A DNA stretch of 64,000 nucleotides from Poriferisodalis sp965203655 (GCF_965203655.1 NZ_CBDBDD010000009.1:930001-994000); one strand, 5' to 3'. Positions 1 to 9,141 are shown, counted from the stretch's first letter. Notes: generated by a model from the letters alone, not told the origin. Numbers and translations: made by a program.

Positions 1-2
1 TG

Positions 3-854
3 CGTGATGCGGCCACCGTGATGATCCTCTCGGGCGAGAACGATCCCCATGTGCTGATGCTGAAGCGCAACGCCCGCTCGATCTTCGTGGGCGACATGTG
101 GGTGTATCCCGGCGGCGCCGTCGACCCCGAAGATGCCACCCAGGTTGCCGACGAGACGGTATCGGGCCTGACCGATGACGATGCCTCGTATCAGATCGGC
201 ATCGAGCGGGGCGGTATCGCTTTCTGGGTTGCAGCCCTGCGGGAGACGTTCGAGGAGGCCGGCATCTTGCTGGCTCATCACGACCACCCGGTCGGCGTGG
301 AGGATCCTCGCGATCTGCCCTCGGGCATCATCGACCTCTCGCCGCCTGATGTGGCCGAGCGGTTCTCGCAGTACCGGGACGAGGTCAATGCCGGCGAGCG
401 GGACTTCATCGAGACGGTGCGCAGCGAAGACCTGCTGCTCGACGGTGACAACGTCTATTTCATCGGCCGCTGGGTGACGCCGCTGGGTTCCCCCCGCCGC
501 TATGACACACGGTTCTTCCTGACGGCCATGCCCGACGGCCAAGTGCCGCTGCCCGATCACGACGAGGCAGTCGAGCACCAGTGGGTTCGTCCCGTAGATG
601 CCATCCGGCGCAACGAGACCGGCGACATGGTGATGATGACGCCAACCATCGGCATGCTGCACCGCCTTGCCAGATTCGGAACGGTGGCGGAGGCGGTCGC
701 TGCCGCCGGCAGGGGCACACCTGACCACGACGAACATGTGCGGATCCGTTACGACAACGAAGGGCCGCACCGGATCGCCTTCCCCGGCGACCCGGACTAC
801 CTCGACGCCGACGGCCGCACCGAAACCGGCATCCTGCGCTGGCCGTCGCGCTAG
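3..854 (+). CDS. Nudix hydrolase, NUDT19/RP2p-like, cut by the left edge
   Basis: Predicted hydrolase of a nucleoside-diphosphate-linked or CoA-type substrate; the substrate is not readable from sequence. The Nudix motif is split in the way of the NUDT19 group: an early WVYPGGAVDPED, then a long insert, then ALRETFEEAGILLA with the REXXEE core. The frame is open through the window start: the codons before GTG 18 read R-D-A-T, and homologues usually carry an A-A-T-V stretch after a few N-terminal residues, so the true start probably lies outside. Internal candidates are GTG 18 and ATG 21. It ends 68 bases before the next gene on the same strand. Confidence 0.85.
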   Translation, partial: RDAATVMILSGENDPHVLMLKRNARSIFVGDMWVYPGGAVDPEDATQVADETVSGLTDDDASYQIGIERGGIAFWVAALRETFEEAGILLAHHDHPVGVEDPRDLPSGIIDLSPPDVAERFSQYRDEVNAGERDFIETVRSEDLLLDGDNVYFIGRWVTPLGSPRRYDTRFFLTAMPDGQVPLPDHDEAVEHQWVRPVDAIRRNETGDMVMMTPTIGMLHRLARFGTVAEAVAAAGRGTPDHDEHVRIRYDNEGPHRIAFPGDPDYLDADGRTETGILRWPSR

Positions 855-922
855 CCAGTCGATTTTCGATATCCGACATGGCCGAAGTGTTGAATTTCGC
901 TTGAAGGAGTGGGGAGCAAGAC

Positions 923-1990
923 GTGTCGATGCCCGGAATCTGGACGGAAGACGATGACGGCTGGGTGCTGAGCCCGCCGGCGGGTTTTCCGGACGAGGCC
1001 ACTCTGCACGATCTGATCGAACAAGCGCCTGAGATGCTGCCGCTGTCGGGCGCACCCCAACTTCTGATCCTCGGCAAGGAAGCGCCGCTCGGCTCGGGTT
1101 TCGCAGATCTGGTCGGCGTCGAGACGTCAGGTAGGCCGGTCATCATCGAGGTAAAGCTCGCCCAGAACAACGAAGCCCGGCGGGCGGTGGTCTCGCAGAT
1201 CTTGGCGTATGCGGCGAGTTTGCACGGAATGACGCGGGAGCATCTTGAGGAGCGCTTCGGCAGCTACCTGAAAGCCCGCGGTCATGACTCGCTGGAGGCG
1301 GCGGTGAGCGCGACCGAAGGCGGCGCCTTCGATTCTGACGAGTTCACGGAGTCTCTCGATGAGCATCTTCGCGAGGGACGATTCCGGCTTGTTTTCGTAC
1401 TGGACTCGGTACCGCCAGAACTGATGACGCTGGTGGCGTACTTGGAACATGTCACTGACAAGCTGGTCATCGACTTGGTTGCAGTCAACGCGTTCGACAT
1501 CAGCGGGAGTTCGGTCGTGCTCCCTCAACGTGTGACGCCTGAACGGCACGAGGTGACTGTCGAACGAACTCGCCGTCAGGATTCCGGCACGCTGTACACC
1601 GGAAGCGAGCGGTTTGAAGCCACTATCAGTTCGGTTCCTGATGAATCGCAGGCAAGGCTGCACCGCTTACTCGAGTGGGCACGCGACCTGGAGCGACAAG
1701 GCCTTGTCAGGCTCTCAACGTACGAAGGAAAGGGGGCGAAGCGTCACACCCTCCTGCCTCGACTCATGGGCGACAATGTCGGGCTGGTCACGATCTGGAA
1801 CGACGGCGGGGCGTCTCTCCAGTTCTGGCGCAGTGTGTTCGAGAAGAGGGCGCCGCATTTCATCGGACAGATAGAGGAACTGGCCGACGTCCAGATCGGG
1901 AAGGGCAACACCGTTCGGGATTTCAACGACGAGTTGTTGGCCGCTCTCACCGAGGCGTATCGCGACGCGTCGCAGGCGGAGATGGCCTGA
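923..1990 (+). CDS. PD-(D/E)XK nuclease-like protein of unknown function
   Basis: 355 aa. Residues about 55-105 look like the catalytic fold of the PD-(D/E)XK superfamily and resemble the NucS/DUF91 nuclease core: GFADLVGV supplies the Asp, IIEVK the Glu-x-Lys, and a VVSQILAY helix carries the conserved Gln. The rest, including a C-terminal segment that begins near VTIWNDG, is not recognised. Start is GTG 923, preceded by a purine-rich AAGGAGTGGGGAG. There is no methyltransferase or restriction partner beside it. It may bind or cut DNA; the N-terminal DNA-binding domain of true NucS was not recognised, so I do not call it NucS. Confidence 0.75.
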   Translation: MSMPGIWTEDDDGWVLSPPAGFPDEATLHDLIEQAPEMLPLSGAPQLLILGKEAPLGSGFADLVGVETSGRPVIIEVKLAQNNEARRAVVSQILAYAASLHGMTREHLEERFGSYLKARGHDSLEAAVSATEGGAFDSDEFTESLDEHLREGRFRLVFVLDSVPPELMTLVAYLEHVTDKLVIDLVAVNAFDISGSSVVLPQRVTPERHEVTVERTRRQDSGTLYTGSERFEATISSVPDESQARLHRLLEWARDLERQGLVRLSTYEGKGAKRHTLLPRLMGDNVGLVTIWNDGGASLQFWRSVFEKRAPHFIGQIEELADVQIGKGNTVRDFNDELLAALTEAYRDASQAEMA

Positions 1991-2103
1991 CGAGATCGTC
2001 GTGTGGCCGACGATTCATCGAGCTGGCGCGGTTGGTTGTGTCGACGCAGGCGCGCAGTTCTGGCTGTGACAGCCGGGATTGTCGAGTCTCCCGACGAACG
2101 CAG

Positions 2104-2403
2104 CTAGTCCGGGCCGGCGATGAGCCACTCGCTGCCGAACCGCACAGCTTTGGGATCGGGCCGGCCAGATCCGCCTATGCTGCCGTCGGGCAAGACGAAC
2201 CGGTGAGCGACCGCACTCCGCTCTCCGCCATCGAGGTACACGACCCGCTCGCTACGGGTGCCGGGCGGCTGTCCCGAGGACGGGCTGGCTGTACCGCTGC
2301 TTTGCACCAACTCAGCAACTTCACCTGACTGAACACGAGGTAGCACGTAGTTGTTGAAGATGGCCCGGACTTCGGTGGGCGGCGTGTGTGAATACTCTGT
2401 CAT
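2104..2403 (-). CDS. Small hypothetical protein
   Basis: 99 aa when started at ATG 2403; the frame stays open to 2478, but the upstream residues look like non-coding shadow. The protein begins MTEYSHTPPTEV and contains a hydrophilic middle (SSGTASPSSGQPPGTRSER) and an ordered-looking end (FVLPDGSIGG, VRFGSEWLIAGPD). No signal peptide, membrane segment or known domain is recognised. No clear Shine-Dalgarno or TANNNT box precedes the ATG. It could be spurious, but the amino-acid composition is more protein-like than its antisense frame. Confidence 0.45.
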   Translation of the reverse strand: MTEYSHTPPTEVRAIFNNYVLPRVQSGEVAELVQSSGTASPSSGQPPGTRSERVVYLDGGERSAVAHRFVLPDGSIGGSGRPDPKAVRFGSEWLIAGPD

Positions 2404-2543
2404 GGCTACGAGTAGGAGAAGGCGCGCACCCGGCGGTTCCGACATGCTGGCGATGCGTCCTGTGAGCGCCCTGCGCACATCCTGATCCAGCGACGGCGAG
2501 CAGCGAAATCGTTTTTCGGTGGGAGCCGATGGGCAGCGCCGGG

Positions 2544-2549
2544 TACCGT
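2544..2549 (+). promoter_or_regulatory. -10-like hexamer TACCGT, leaderless configuration
   Basis: TANNNT hexamer with a 7-nt gap to GTG 2557 and no Shine-Dalgarno between. No convincing -35 element was seen. Confidence 0.4.
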
Positions 2550-2556
2550 TGGATTC

Positions 2557-2850
2557 GTGACAGGTTCGGCCCCTCGATCGCTGCCCAGCCGGAACACCGG
2601 CCAGGACAGCACGCGCGATGTTGTCGAGGCGTGGCTACGAGCAGGAGGTTCCGACCCCCTTGCGCTTCAAGCGGACCTGACGGCCGCGTTCATCGCGGGC
2701 GACGAAACGGCGTTGGGCTTCGAAGTGTGGCGATTGGTGTGTGAAGCCAACGAGACCGGTTGGGCGGACGATCGGCTGTGCGAGGCCTTGTCACGTGCAC
2801 TGGCTGATGACATGCAACAGGCAGCGGCGGGGGCAAGCCTGAGCGATTGA
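2557..2850 (+). CDS. Small hypothetical protein with a probable leaderless start
   Basis: 97 aa, acidic and alanine-rich, mostly helical-looking (DVVEAWLRAGG, LTAAFIAGDETALGFEVW, LCEALSRALADDM). No known domain. GTG 2557 has no Shine-Dalgarno, but TACCGT at 2544-2549 lies 7 nt upstream, the same geometry as at other leaderless-looking genes in this window. That supports both the start and the gene being real. It converges with the cupin gene on the other strand. Confidence 0.55.
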   Translation: MTGSAPRSLPSRNTGQDSTRDVVEAWLRAGGSDPLALQADLTAAFIAGDETALGFEVWRLVCEANETGWADDRLCEALSRALADDMQQAAAGASLSD

Positions 2851-2885
2851 CGCTCGCATGTGCCGATGCGCTATGGCAACGAGGG

Positions 2886-3359
2886 TCAGCTTGCGAGTTC
2901 GCGGGCCTGCTCTCTGAAGGACTTGATGGTGTTCTCGGCGAGGATGCTGTAGTCGGCATCGAGCACCTCGAACATCCGCCCCGTGGGCTCGTGCATCGAG
3001 AACAGCACAAGTGAGCCCTCAGGGCCGCCACGCTCCATGTGCACGTCACCGCCCGGGCCGTTGCAGTACGTGCCGGCGGGCCGGACATCGTGGTGCACCT
3101 CATTGCCGTCGACGTCGATGTCGATGACGTGATGCTCACCCTCGAGCACCAACGAGGCGGTCGTGGCCACGTGGCGGTGGAAGTGGCAGTAGGCATCGGG
3201 CGCCCAGCGAATAAGCAGGTCGAGCCGCCCGACGTCTTCCTGATGGCCGAGCACGGCGATGTCGTAGTCGATCGGATAGTCGAAGCGCGGTCCACCCTCG
3301 TAGTGGATCCACTGGAGTTCGTTGGTGTCGAAGCGGAAGCCAGGGTTCTTCTCGGTCAC
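2886..3359 (-). CDS. Cupin-domain protein
   Basis: 157 aa single-domain cupin. The first metal-binding motif is visible as YCHFHRHVATTASLVLEGEH, followed by a Gly-rich turn and PGGDVHMERGG around the second motif. The reaction is unknown; small cupins of this type include dioxygenases, isomerases and non-enzymatic binders. Start is GTG 3359, preceded on the minus strand by GGAGGGA. It is a single gene between a convergent small ORF and the tRNA-Arg. Confidence 0.8.
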   Translation of the reverse strand: MTEKNPGFRFDTNELQWIHYEGGPRFDYPIDYDIAVLGHQEDVGRLDLLIRWAPDAYCHFHRHVATTASLVLEGEHHVIDIDVDGNEVHHDVRPAGTYCNGPGGDVHMERGGPEGSLVLFSMHEPTGRMFEVLDADYSILAENTIKSFREQARELAS

Positions 3360-3496
3360 GTTCGGTTCCCTCCAAGGGACGGCGCCATGGGTAGGCCGGA
3401 CTCCCGAATGTACTGATGAGGCCCGTTGCTGCGCGGCAGCACCCTTGGACCGGCAGCGCTTCGGTGGCAGGATGGCGCTGGGTCTGCGTGGCCCGA

Positions 3497-3570
3497 GCCC
3501 CCGTGGCGCAACTGGACAGCGCAGCGGGCTTCTATCCCGCCGGTTGCAGGTTCGAGTCCTGCCGGGGGCG
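3497..3570 (+). tRNA. tRNA-Arg (anticodon TCT)
   Basis: 74 nt, full cloverleaf. Acceptor GCCCCCG 3497-3503 pairs with CGGGGGC 3563-3569 and G is the discriminator. The D-arm is GCGC/GCGC, the anticodon stem GCGGG/CCCGC encloses loop CTTCTAT (anticodon TCT), and the T-arm is GCAGG-TTCGAGT-CCTGC. CCA is not encoded. Confidence 0.95.
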
Positions 3571-3632
3571 CATCTGGGAGCTTCCTCGTCGAGCCTCTAC
3601 CAGCGACACCCGGAGCTCGAGCAAAACTCCGA

Positions 3633-4631
3633 TCAGGGGGCTGGCGCCGCTCGGACCTTCCCTTGAGCCTTACGAGCTTTTTGTTCGGCCTTGCGAGCAG
3701 CTTTGTTCGTGAACGCGTTCTCGAGGTCACTGCCCGCGAACTCGTCAGGCACTTCACCAGTCGTCGCATAGAGGTACAGCGCCATCTTGAAGATGCCGAC
3801 AATGGCCGACATGGCCACCGTCACCGTCAGCAGCCATGCCACGCCGACAACGATGCCGAGGACCAGCGCCACCAGGCTTCCCCACCCGACGGCAACGATC
3901 ATGGCCACAAGCACCAGACCTGGCAAGAGGAGGAGGAAGCTGATGAGTTCGAATCCCAATTGGGCGATGAGGCTCTTTCCCCACGTCTTGCGGAACAGGC
4001 CGAAGGAACGTTTGCATGAAGCAACGGGGCCGGTCTCTTCCACCACCAGTACCGGCACGACGAGGAAAGTGAAGAAGTACCAGATGCGCTCAAGTACCCA
4101 GGCCACGATCAATGCCCCGAGGGCGGCGAACTGACCGATCACGGGAATCTGGCGACCAGCCTGTTCCATGTGACGCAAGAACATAGGCAGTCGGTACAAC
4201 AATTCGAAGACGAACCCAACCAAGCCGGCGAGGATGGCCCACGGCACGATGACGTGCAGACGGGACTTGGCGGCCGCCATGCAGCCTTCGAAGGTCGGCG
4301 TTCCGCCCTGGAGACTCTCCCAGGCGCCGTAGGTCAGCGCGGCGGTGAAGAACACCGACGCGAAGGTGCACAGCAGGACGGCAACCAGGAGCACGATCCA
4401 CAAGATGGGTTCAGTTGCCCATTTGCCGGGGTCATCCACCGTGTAAATGTTGAGTCCATCGGTAGCGATCCACACCACTGTCCATGCGACGGCGCAGATC
4501 GCCGCCACGGCAGCCAGCGTCAGGGCCGGGAAGGCCATGAGGAACCTGTCGCGCTTCAGAACTCCATACGACCGTGAGGCCAGGATCCTCGTCCGGCTCC
4601 AAGTGCTCCTCAGCTCGCGGAAAATGGCCAT
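3633..4631 (-). CDS. DUF6159-like integral membrane protein
   Basis: 332 aa. About six hydrophobic segments are visible: near FLMAFPALTLAAVAAICAVA, ILWIVLLVAVLLCTFASVFF, VIVPWAILAGLVGFVFELL, FFTFLVVPVLVVEE, and two long ones toward the C-terminus. The tail is a short Lys/Ala/Arg-rich cytoplasmic stretch (KAARKAEQKARKAQGK). The family is of unknown function. I start at ATG 4631 rather than the open frame to 4814 because MAIFRELR opens the recognisable protein and TAGGGT lies 7 nt upstream. It is divergent from folE. Confidence 0.8.
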   Translation of the reverse strand: MAIFRELRSTWSRTRILASRSYGVLKRDRFLMAFPALTLAAVAAICAVAWTVVWIATDGLNIYTVDDPGKWATEPILWIVLLVAVLLCTFASVFFTAALTYGAWESLQGGTPTFEGCMAAAKSRLHVIVPWAILAGLVGFVFELLYRLPMFLRHMEQAGRQIPVIGQFAALGALIVAWVLERIWYFFTFLVVPVLVVEETGPVASCKRSFGLFRKTWGKSLIAQLGFELISFLLLLPGLVLVAMIVAVGWGSLVALVLGIVVGVAWLLTVTVAMSAIVGIFKMALYLYATTGEVPDEFAGSDLENAFTNKAARKAEQKARKAQGKVRAAPAP

Positions 4632-4638
4632 GGCGACG

Positions 4639-4644
4639 ACCCTA
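4639..4644 (-). promoter_or_regulatory. -10-like hexamer TAGGGT, leaderless configuration
   Basis: Reads TAGGGT on the minus strand, 7 nt before ATG 4631; no Shine-Dalgarno in the gap. Divergent partner of the folE promoter. Confidence 0.45.
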
Positions 4645-4805
4645 ACAGCGGCCCTTGGTGATGGCCGTGGACAATCCGCTGGCCAGGGCTGCGGCCGCGT
4701 CCCGTCGTGATGCCCGTCGTCGCGTCCCGTCGGCGCCTCGGCATCTGTTGTTCCACAGGACGCGCCGGCGACGCAAATCGCTATGGCGTCCACGGTCAAC
4801 GCGGG

Positions 4806-4811
4806 TAGGTT
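4806..4811 (+). promoter_or_regulatory. -10-like hexamer TAGGTT for folE, leaderless configuration
   Basis: TAGGTT ends 6 nt before ATG 4818 and no ribosome-binding site fits in the gap, so the transcript probably starts at the ATG. Confidence 0.5.
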
Positions 4812-4817
4812 CACCGG

Positions 4818-5486
4818 ATGCCGTCCGGCTCAATATCCGACGCTGATGCTGTGCCGAGCACCTCTGCCGCTGCCGAGGTGTTGTCCATCGCAGCCACCAA
4901 CGGCGCCGTGACCGACCAGCACGTCGACACGGACCGCATCGAGAAAGCCGTCAGAGAGATCCTGCTTGCCATCGGCGAGGATCCCGACCGGGACGGCCTG
5001 CAGAAAACCCCCAAGCGCGTTGCCCGCATGTACGCCGAGGTGTTCGCAGGCTTGCAGGAAGACCCTGCGCATCACCTGAAGGTGCAGTTCGAGAGCGGCC
5101 ATGACGAGATGGTCATGGTGCGTGACATCCCCTTCTATTCGATGTGCGAGCACCACCTGATGCCCTTCGTGGGCCGTGCCCATGTCGCCTACATTCCCAG
5201 CGAGCGGGGCATGATCACCGGCCTGTCGAAGCTGGCCCGGCTGGTGGAGGCCTATGCCCGCCGGCCGCAGGTGCAAGAACGCCTGACGACCCAGGTTGCC
5301 GACAAGCTGATGGAGGTGCTCGAGCCGCGGGGCACGCTTGTGGTCATCGAGGCGGAGCACCAGTGCATGTCGATGCGAGGCGTGCAGAAGCCGGGGTCGC
5401 TCACGATCACGTCGGCGGTGCGTGGGCAGTTCCGCAACACCGCCACTCGCGCGGAGGCGATGCACCTCATCGGCGTCGGCCGCTAG
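4818..5486 (+). CDS. folE: GTP cyclohydrolase I
   Basis: 222 aa, usual length. Converts GTP to 7,8-dihydroneopterin triphosphate, the first step of folate/pterin synthesis, as a cytosolic homodecamer. Zinc ligands are visible: C110 and H113 in SMCEHHLMPF and C183 in EAEHQCMSMRG; H112 and H181 flank the active site as in the family. The N-terminal 30 residues are low-complexity and probably disordered. folC lies 14 kb downstream; the other pterin genes are not in this window. Confidence 0.97.
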   Translation: MPSGSISDADAVPSTSAAAEVLSIAATNGAVTDQHVDTDRIEKAVREILLAIGEDPDRDGLQKTPKRVARMYAEVFAGLQEDPAHHLKVQFESGHDEMVMVRDIPFYSMCEHHLMPFVGRAHVAYIPSERGMITGLSKLARLVEAYARRPQVQERLTTQVADKLMEVLEPRGTLVVIEAEHQCMSMRGVQKPGSLTITSAVRGQFRNTATRAEAMHLIGVGR

Positions 5487-5520
5487 CGGGCCGCGTGCTT
5501 CGGCACCGAGCAGAGCGGTC

Positions 5521-8463
5521 ATGAACACAGCGGACGCACTCGCCGGCCCGCCCGAGTTGGGGCGCAGCGTCCTGATAGGTCCAGGCGACGCCGTCCCCGG
5601 GGCATGGTCTGGCTGCGAACGGGTGCGGGTCAGCCTGAGCGGCATCAGCGCGGCGACTGGCCGCCGGTTGCGTGAGGCTTGGCTGGGGCGGAACCGGCTG
5701 GTCATCGAGCTCGACGGTGAGTTTCCCGAACCGTCGCCGGTGTGGCAGTCACCTTGGTGGGAACTGTCGCCGGGGATGACCATGCGATCGGAGGTCCTGG
5801 CGCACCTGATCACCGCCAACGCCATCGACGCACGGCAGCCCGGGCAGGCCCGGTTCGCTCCCGTCGAGGCGGCGCTGCGGCTCGGCGCCGTGCCTGCGAG
5901 CGGGTCAAGCACGCCTGCCGAGAGCGGCGGCGATGTGGTCACCGAGGCGGGACCGGTGTGGTGCGACGGCGGACCGCTGGAGGCGTTCGAACTTCCGGCA
6001 CCGGTGGTGCCCGCGGCCAATCTGGCGGCGGGCAGCCTGCGCGGAGTCCAGCCGGCCGAGCCGCGGGCCGATCTGGCATCGGATCAACATGCGGCTGTCG
6101 GCCACCTGGGCGGCGCTGCGTGCATCGTTGCGCCGGCAGGTTCGGGCAAGACCCGGGTGCTCACCGAGCGGGCCCGCTATCTCGTGAGGGACCTGGGGGT
6201 TGCCGCCGGGGCCGTGTGCCTGGTGGCGTTCAACGTACGGGCCCGCCGCGAGATGGAAGAGCGCACTCGTGACCTGACGGGACTGCAGGTGCGCACGCTG
6301 AACAGCATCGCCCTGGCCGTCTGCAACGGGACTGGCCCCTTTGTCCGCCCGGCGGGTCGGAGCCGGGTCGAGGTCATCGACGAGATGGGTGTGCGAGACC
6401 GTCTTGACGGCCTTGTCAAGCGGCGTCGGCGGGCGATGACCGATCAGCTCGCACCATGGCTGGAGGCACTGAGCGCCTCCCGGCTGGGGCTGCGTGATCC
6501 GGTTGCTGTCGAAGGCGACTTCCAGCCCGACGTGCCGGAGTTCTCGACGTTGGCGCCGCGCTATGTCAAGGACTTGTCGGCCGACGGACTGGTCGACTTC
6601 GACCAGCAGATCATCGGGGCCATCGAAATCCTGCTGGCCGACCCGGCAGCCCGGGCCGCCGCACGCCGTGCCTGCGGTGCGCTGCTGGTGGACGAATTCC
6701 AGGACTTGACGCCAGCACACCTGCTGATGATCCGGCTGCTGGCGGGTCCCCGCGCCGACGTGTTCGCTGTGGGCGACGACGACCAGACCATCTACGGCTA
6801 CGCCGGCGCATCGCCGCAGTGGCTCATCGATTTCGACAAGTACTTTCCCGGCGCAGCACGCCACCACCTGAACGTCAACTACCGCTGCCCGCCGCCCGTG
6901 GTGCGCGCCGCAGTCAACCTGCTATCGCACAATCACCGCCGTATCGACAAGCAGATCACAGCGCCAGCGGAGAGCGTCAGCGACGCTGTGGAGTTGTCTG
7001 CCGACGATTCAGCGTCGACGACGATGCCGGACGCTGGACACGACAGCGGCCCGAGCGCCGCCGCCAACTGTGACGAAACGGCACTCGCCGTCAGGACCGG
7101 GCCGGAGGCGGCTACGGCACTGCGCGAGACCGTGGCAGCCCTGATCGACGGCGGGGTCAGGCCATCGGACATCGCGGTGCTGACGCGAGTCAACAGCACG
7201 CTGCTCGTGCCGCAGATCGTGCTCGGGGAGATGGGTGTGGCTGCAGATGCACCGCTGGGTCGCGGGTTCATGGAGCGCACCGGTGTTGCGGGCGCGCTGG
7301 CGTGGCTCAGATTGGCCGTCGCGCCCCGTCACGCACTGCCCGGCGGAGCGCTGTCGGACGCAGCGCGCCGCCCGCCGCGTGGAATCTCGCCTCGCGTGAT
7401 CGAGTGGATCGGCGAGCAGCGCAGTCTCGGCGCCTTGCGGGCGCTGGCGGGCCGTCTCAGCGACGACCGCACGGCGACCAAGATCGATGAGTACGCAGAC
7501 GACATCGACATGCTGCGGCAGCGAACCGCGAACGAGCAACTCTCCACCGAGGCCATCCTGGAGATCGTTCGGGATGAGCTGGGCTTGGGTTACAGCCTCG
7601 ACACCCGCTTGGATGCCTCGCGCCGCTCCGTGGACAGATCCGCTCACGGCGATGACCTGCGAGCGTTGATTTCGGTGGCCCACTTGCATCCCGACCCGGC
7701 CGGCTTCGCTGCGTGGTTGGCTGACCGTCTGTCAGGATTCGGCGACTCGGACACAGCCGGATTCGGCAATGACGAGGCCCGTTCTTCGAGCAACGGCGCT
7801 GCCGTGCGCTCGGCGCACTCGGCTCAGCGGTCGGGTGTGCGGCTCGCGACCGTTCACCGGGTGAAGGGTCTCGAATGGCCCCACGTCATTGTCTATGAGG
7901 CCTCGGCGGGCCTGATGCCGCACCGTCTCGCCCACGACATCGAGGAAGAACGCCGCGTCTTCCACGTGGCACTCACTCGCTGTGCTGCATCCGTCACCTT
8001 CATTAGCGACGATCCGCCGTCGCCATTCTTGGCTGAGCTCAGCCAACTCGCTCCGCCGCTGCCCGCTGAGCCCGAGCCCGTGCACTTCGGAGGGACATCG
8101 CCCGAATCGCGTGGCGGCACAGCGTCTGGAGCCGGCGCAGGGTCCGGCAGCCGTGCCGACCCGGACGACACAGCGGTGCTGCCGGGCACCGGCTCGCGTC
8201 CAGCGGCCCGTCGACCGAAGCCCGAACCGCCGACCGATCCGAGTGATGCGGCGCTGTTCGAAGCGCTGCGCACCTGGCGCCTCGAGCGAAGTCGAGCCGA
8301 AGGCGTGCGCGCATTCAGGGTCTTCTCCGACGCGGTTCTGATTGAGCTCGCCACCCGGCGCCCCAGCAACGATGCTGAACTGCTGGCCGTGCACGGCATC
8401 GGGCCGGCCAAGCGGGACTCCTATGGCGCGGAAGTGCTGGCCCTCATTGCCCAACACGCCTGA
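5521..8463 (+). CDS. UvrD/PcrA-like superfamily 1 helicase with C-terminal HRDC domain
   Basis: 980 aa. ATP-dependent 3'-5' DNA helicase for repair. Motif I is APAGSGKTR, motif Ia follows at VAFNVRARREMEERT, motif II is LLVDEFQD, motif III VGDDDQTIYGYAG, motif IV VNYRCPPPVV, motif V TVHRVKGLEWPHVI, motif VI ERRVFHVALTR. An HRDC-type domain occupies the last 80 residues (ELLAVHGIGPAKRDSYG). The first ~190 residues before motif I are an extra domain not found in PcrA or UvrD. Start is taken at ATG 5521, 34 bases after folE; the open frame into folE (to 5338) is shadow. Two Ser/Gly/Pro-rich linkers suggest flexible joints. Confidence 0.9.
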   Translation: MNTADALAGPPELGRSVLIGPGDAVPGAWSGCERVRVSLSGISAATGRRLREAWLGRNRLVIELDGEFPEPSPVWQSPWWELSPGMTMRSEVLAHLITANAIDARQPGQARFAPVEAALRLGAVPASGSSTPAESGGDVVTEAGPVWCDGGPLEAFELPAPVVPAANLAAGSLRGVQPAEPRADLASDQHAAVGHLGGAACIVAPAGSGKTRVLTERARYLVRDLGVAAGAVCLVAFNVRARREMEERTRDLTGLQVRTLNSIALAVCNGTGPFVRPAGRSRVEVIDEMGVRDRLDGLVKRRRRAMTDQLAPWLEALSASRLGLRDPVAVEGDFQPDVPEFSTLAPRYVKDLSADGLVDFDQQIIGAIEILLADPAARAAARRACGALLVDEFQDLTPAHLLMIRLLAGPRADVFAVGDDDQTIYGYAGASPQWLIDFDKYFPGAARHHLNVNYRCPPPVVRAAVNLLSHNHRRIDKQITAPAESVSDAVELSADDSASTTMPDAGHDSGPSAAANCDETALAVRTGPEAATALRETVAALIDGGVRPSDIAVLTRVNSTLLVPQIVLGEMGVAADAPLGRGFMERTGVAGALAWLRLAVAPRHALPGGALSDAARRPPRGISPRVIEWIGEQRSLGALRALAGRLSDDRTATKIDEYADDIDMLRQRTANEQLSTEAILEIVRDELGLGYSLDTRLDASRRSVDRSAHGDDLRALISVAHLHPDPAGFAAWLADRLSGFGDSDTAGFGNDEARSSSNGAAVRSAHSAQRSGVRLATVHRVKGLEWPHVIVYEASAGLMPHRLAHDIEEERRVFHVALTRCAASVTFISDDPPSPFLAELSQLAPPLPAEPEPVHFGGTSPESRGGTASGAGAGSGSRADPDDTAVLPGTGSRPAARRPKPEPPTDPSDAALFEALRTWRLERSRAEGVRAFRVFSDAVLIELATRRPSNDAELLAVHGIGPAKRDSYGAEVLALIAQHA

Positions 8464-8478
8464 GCGACCCGCACCGCA

Positions 8479-9141
8479 TCAGACCGCGAGCGGGCCTTGG
8501 CCGGCGAGGAATCGCTGCGCCATCACCATCAGCACCACCCAGTATTCGGAACTGGGCACGAAGTCGTCGAGCGTCACTTCGAGCGTGATCTCGCTTGCGT
8601 CGGGATGCCCGGCTGACGAGATGCCCTTCACCGTGATCGAGGGGGCACCGCCAAACAGCGCGAGCAGGTCGGCGATTGGCGCGTCGAGCACCGCGTCGAC
8701 CTCGTCGCGGGCCAGCACATAGTCGGTGAGCGGGCGGTCGTCGCGTAGCAGGTACACGCTGGTCAGTTCGCAGTTCAGCGTTCCTTCCCCGCTGTCGTCG
8801 GCCAGCCGGCGGACCCCGAGCGGTACCAGGTCGGTGCCGGCGGGGGTCACGCCCAGTTCCTCTTCGAGTTCCCGCACGCCATCGAGCGGCGCTTCACCCG
8901 CGGCGAGATGCCCGGCCGCGCTGATGTCGATCAGTCCCGCAAAGGCCGCCTTGGCGCGAGAGCGCTGCTGCAGCACCGCGGTCGGCACGCCGTCACGCAG
9001 CGTCACGATCTGGCAGTGAAAGACCCGGTGCCATTCGCCTCGCTCGTGCACCTCGTCCCGTGGGGCAGTGCGCAGGTAGCGCCCGACCTCGTCGACGACG
9101 TCGAGCTGTTCCACGCCGGGCGCGCTATCAGTCACCGCCAC
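8479..9141 (-). CDS. Nudix hydrolase of the isopentenyl-diphosphate isomerase-like group
   Basis: About 220 aa. EWHRVFHCQIV, then LQQRSRAKAAFAGLIDISAAGH, then the Nudix box GHLAAGEAPLDGVRELEEELGV. The box is one residue shorter between Glu and Arg-Glu than the classical pattern, as seen in several Idi-like Nudix proteins. Substrate unknown. Start chosen at GTG 9141 (or GTG 9135); the open frame continues to 9453 but overlaps the end of the LLM oxidoreductase and reads as Ser/Arg-rich shadow. Convergent with the helicase, 16 bases apart. Confidence 0.8.
   Translation of the reverse strand: MAVTDSAPGVEQLDVVDEVGRYLRTAPRDEVHERGEWHRVFHCQIVTLRDGVPTAVLQQRSRAKAAFAGLIDISAAGHLAAGEAPLDGVRELEEELGVTPAGTDLVPLGVRRLADDSGEGTLNCELTSVYLLRDDRPLTDYVLARDEVDAVLDAPIADLLALFGGAPSITVKGISSAGHPDASEITLEVTLDDFVPSSEYWVVLMVMAQRFLAGQGPLAV

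Noticed and set aside
3633..4814. Longer start for the DUF6159 gene
   Set aside because: The added 61 residues are low-complexity and antisense to the folE promoter region; ATG 4631 has a leaderless-type box.
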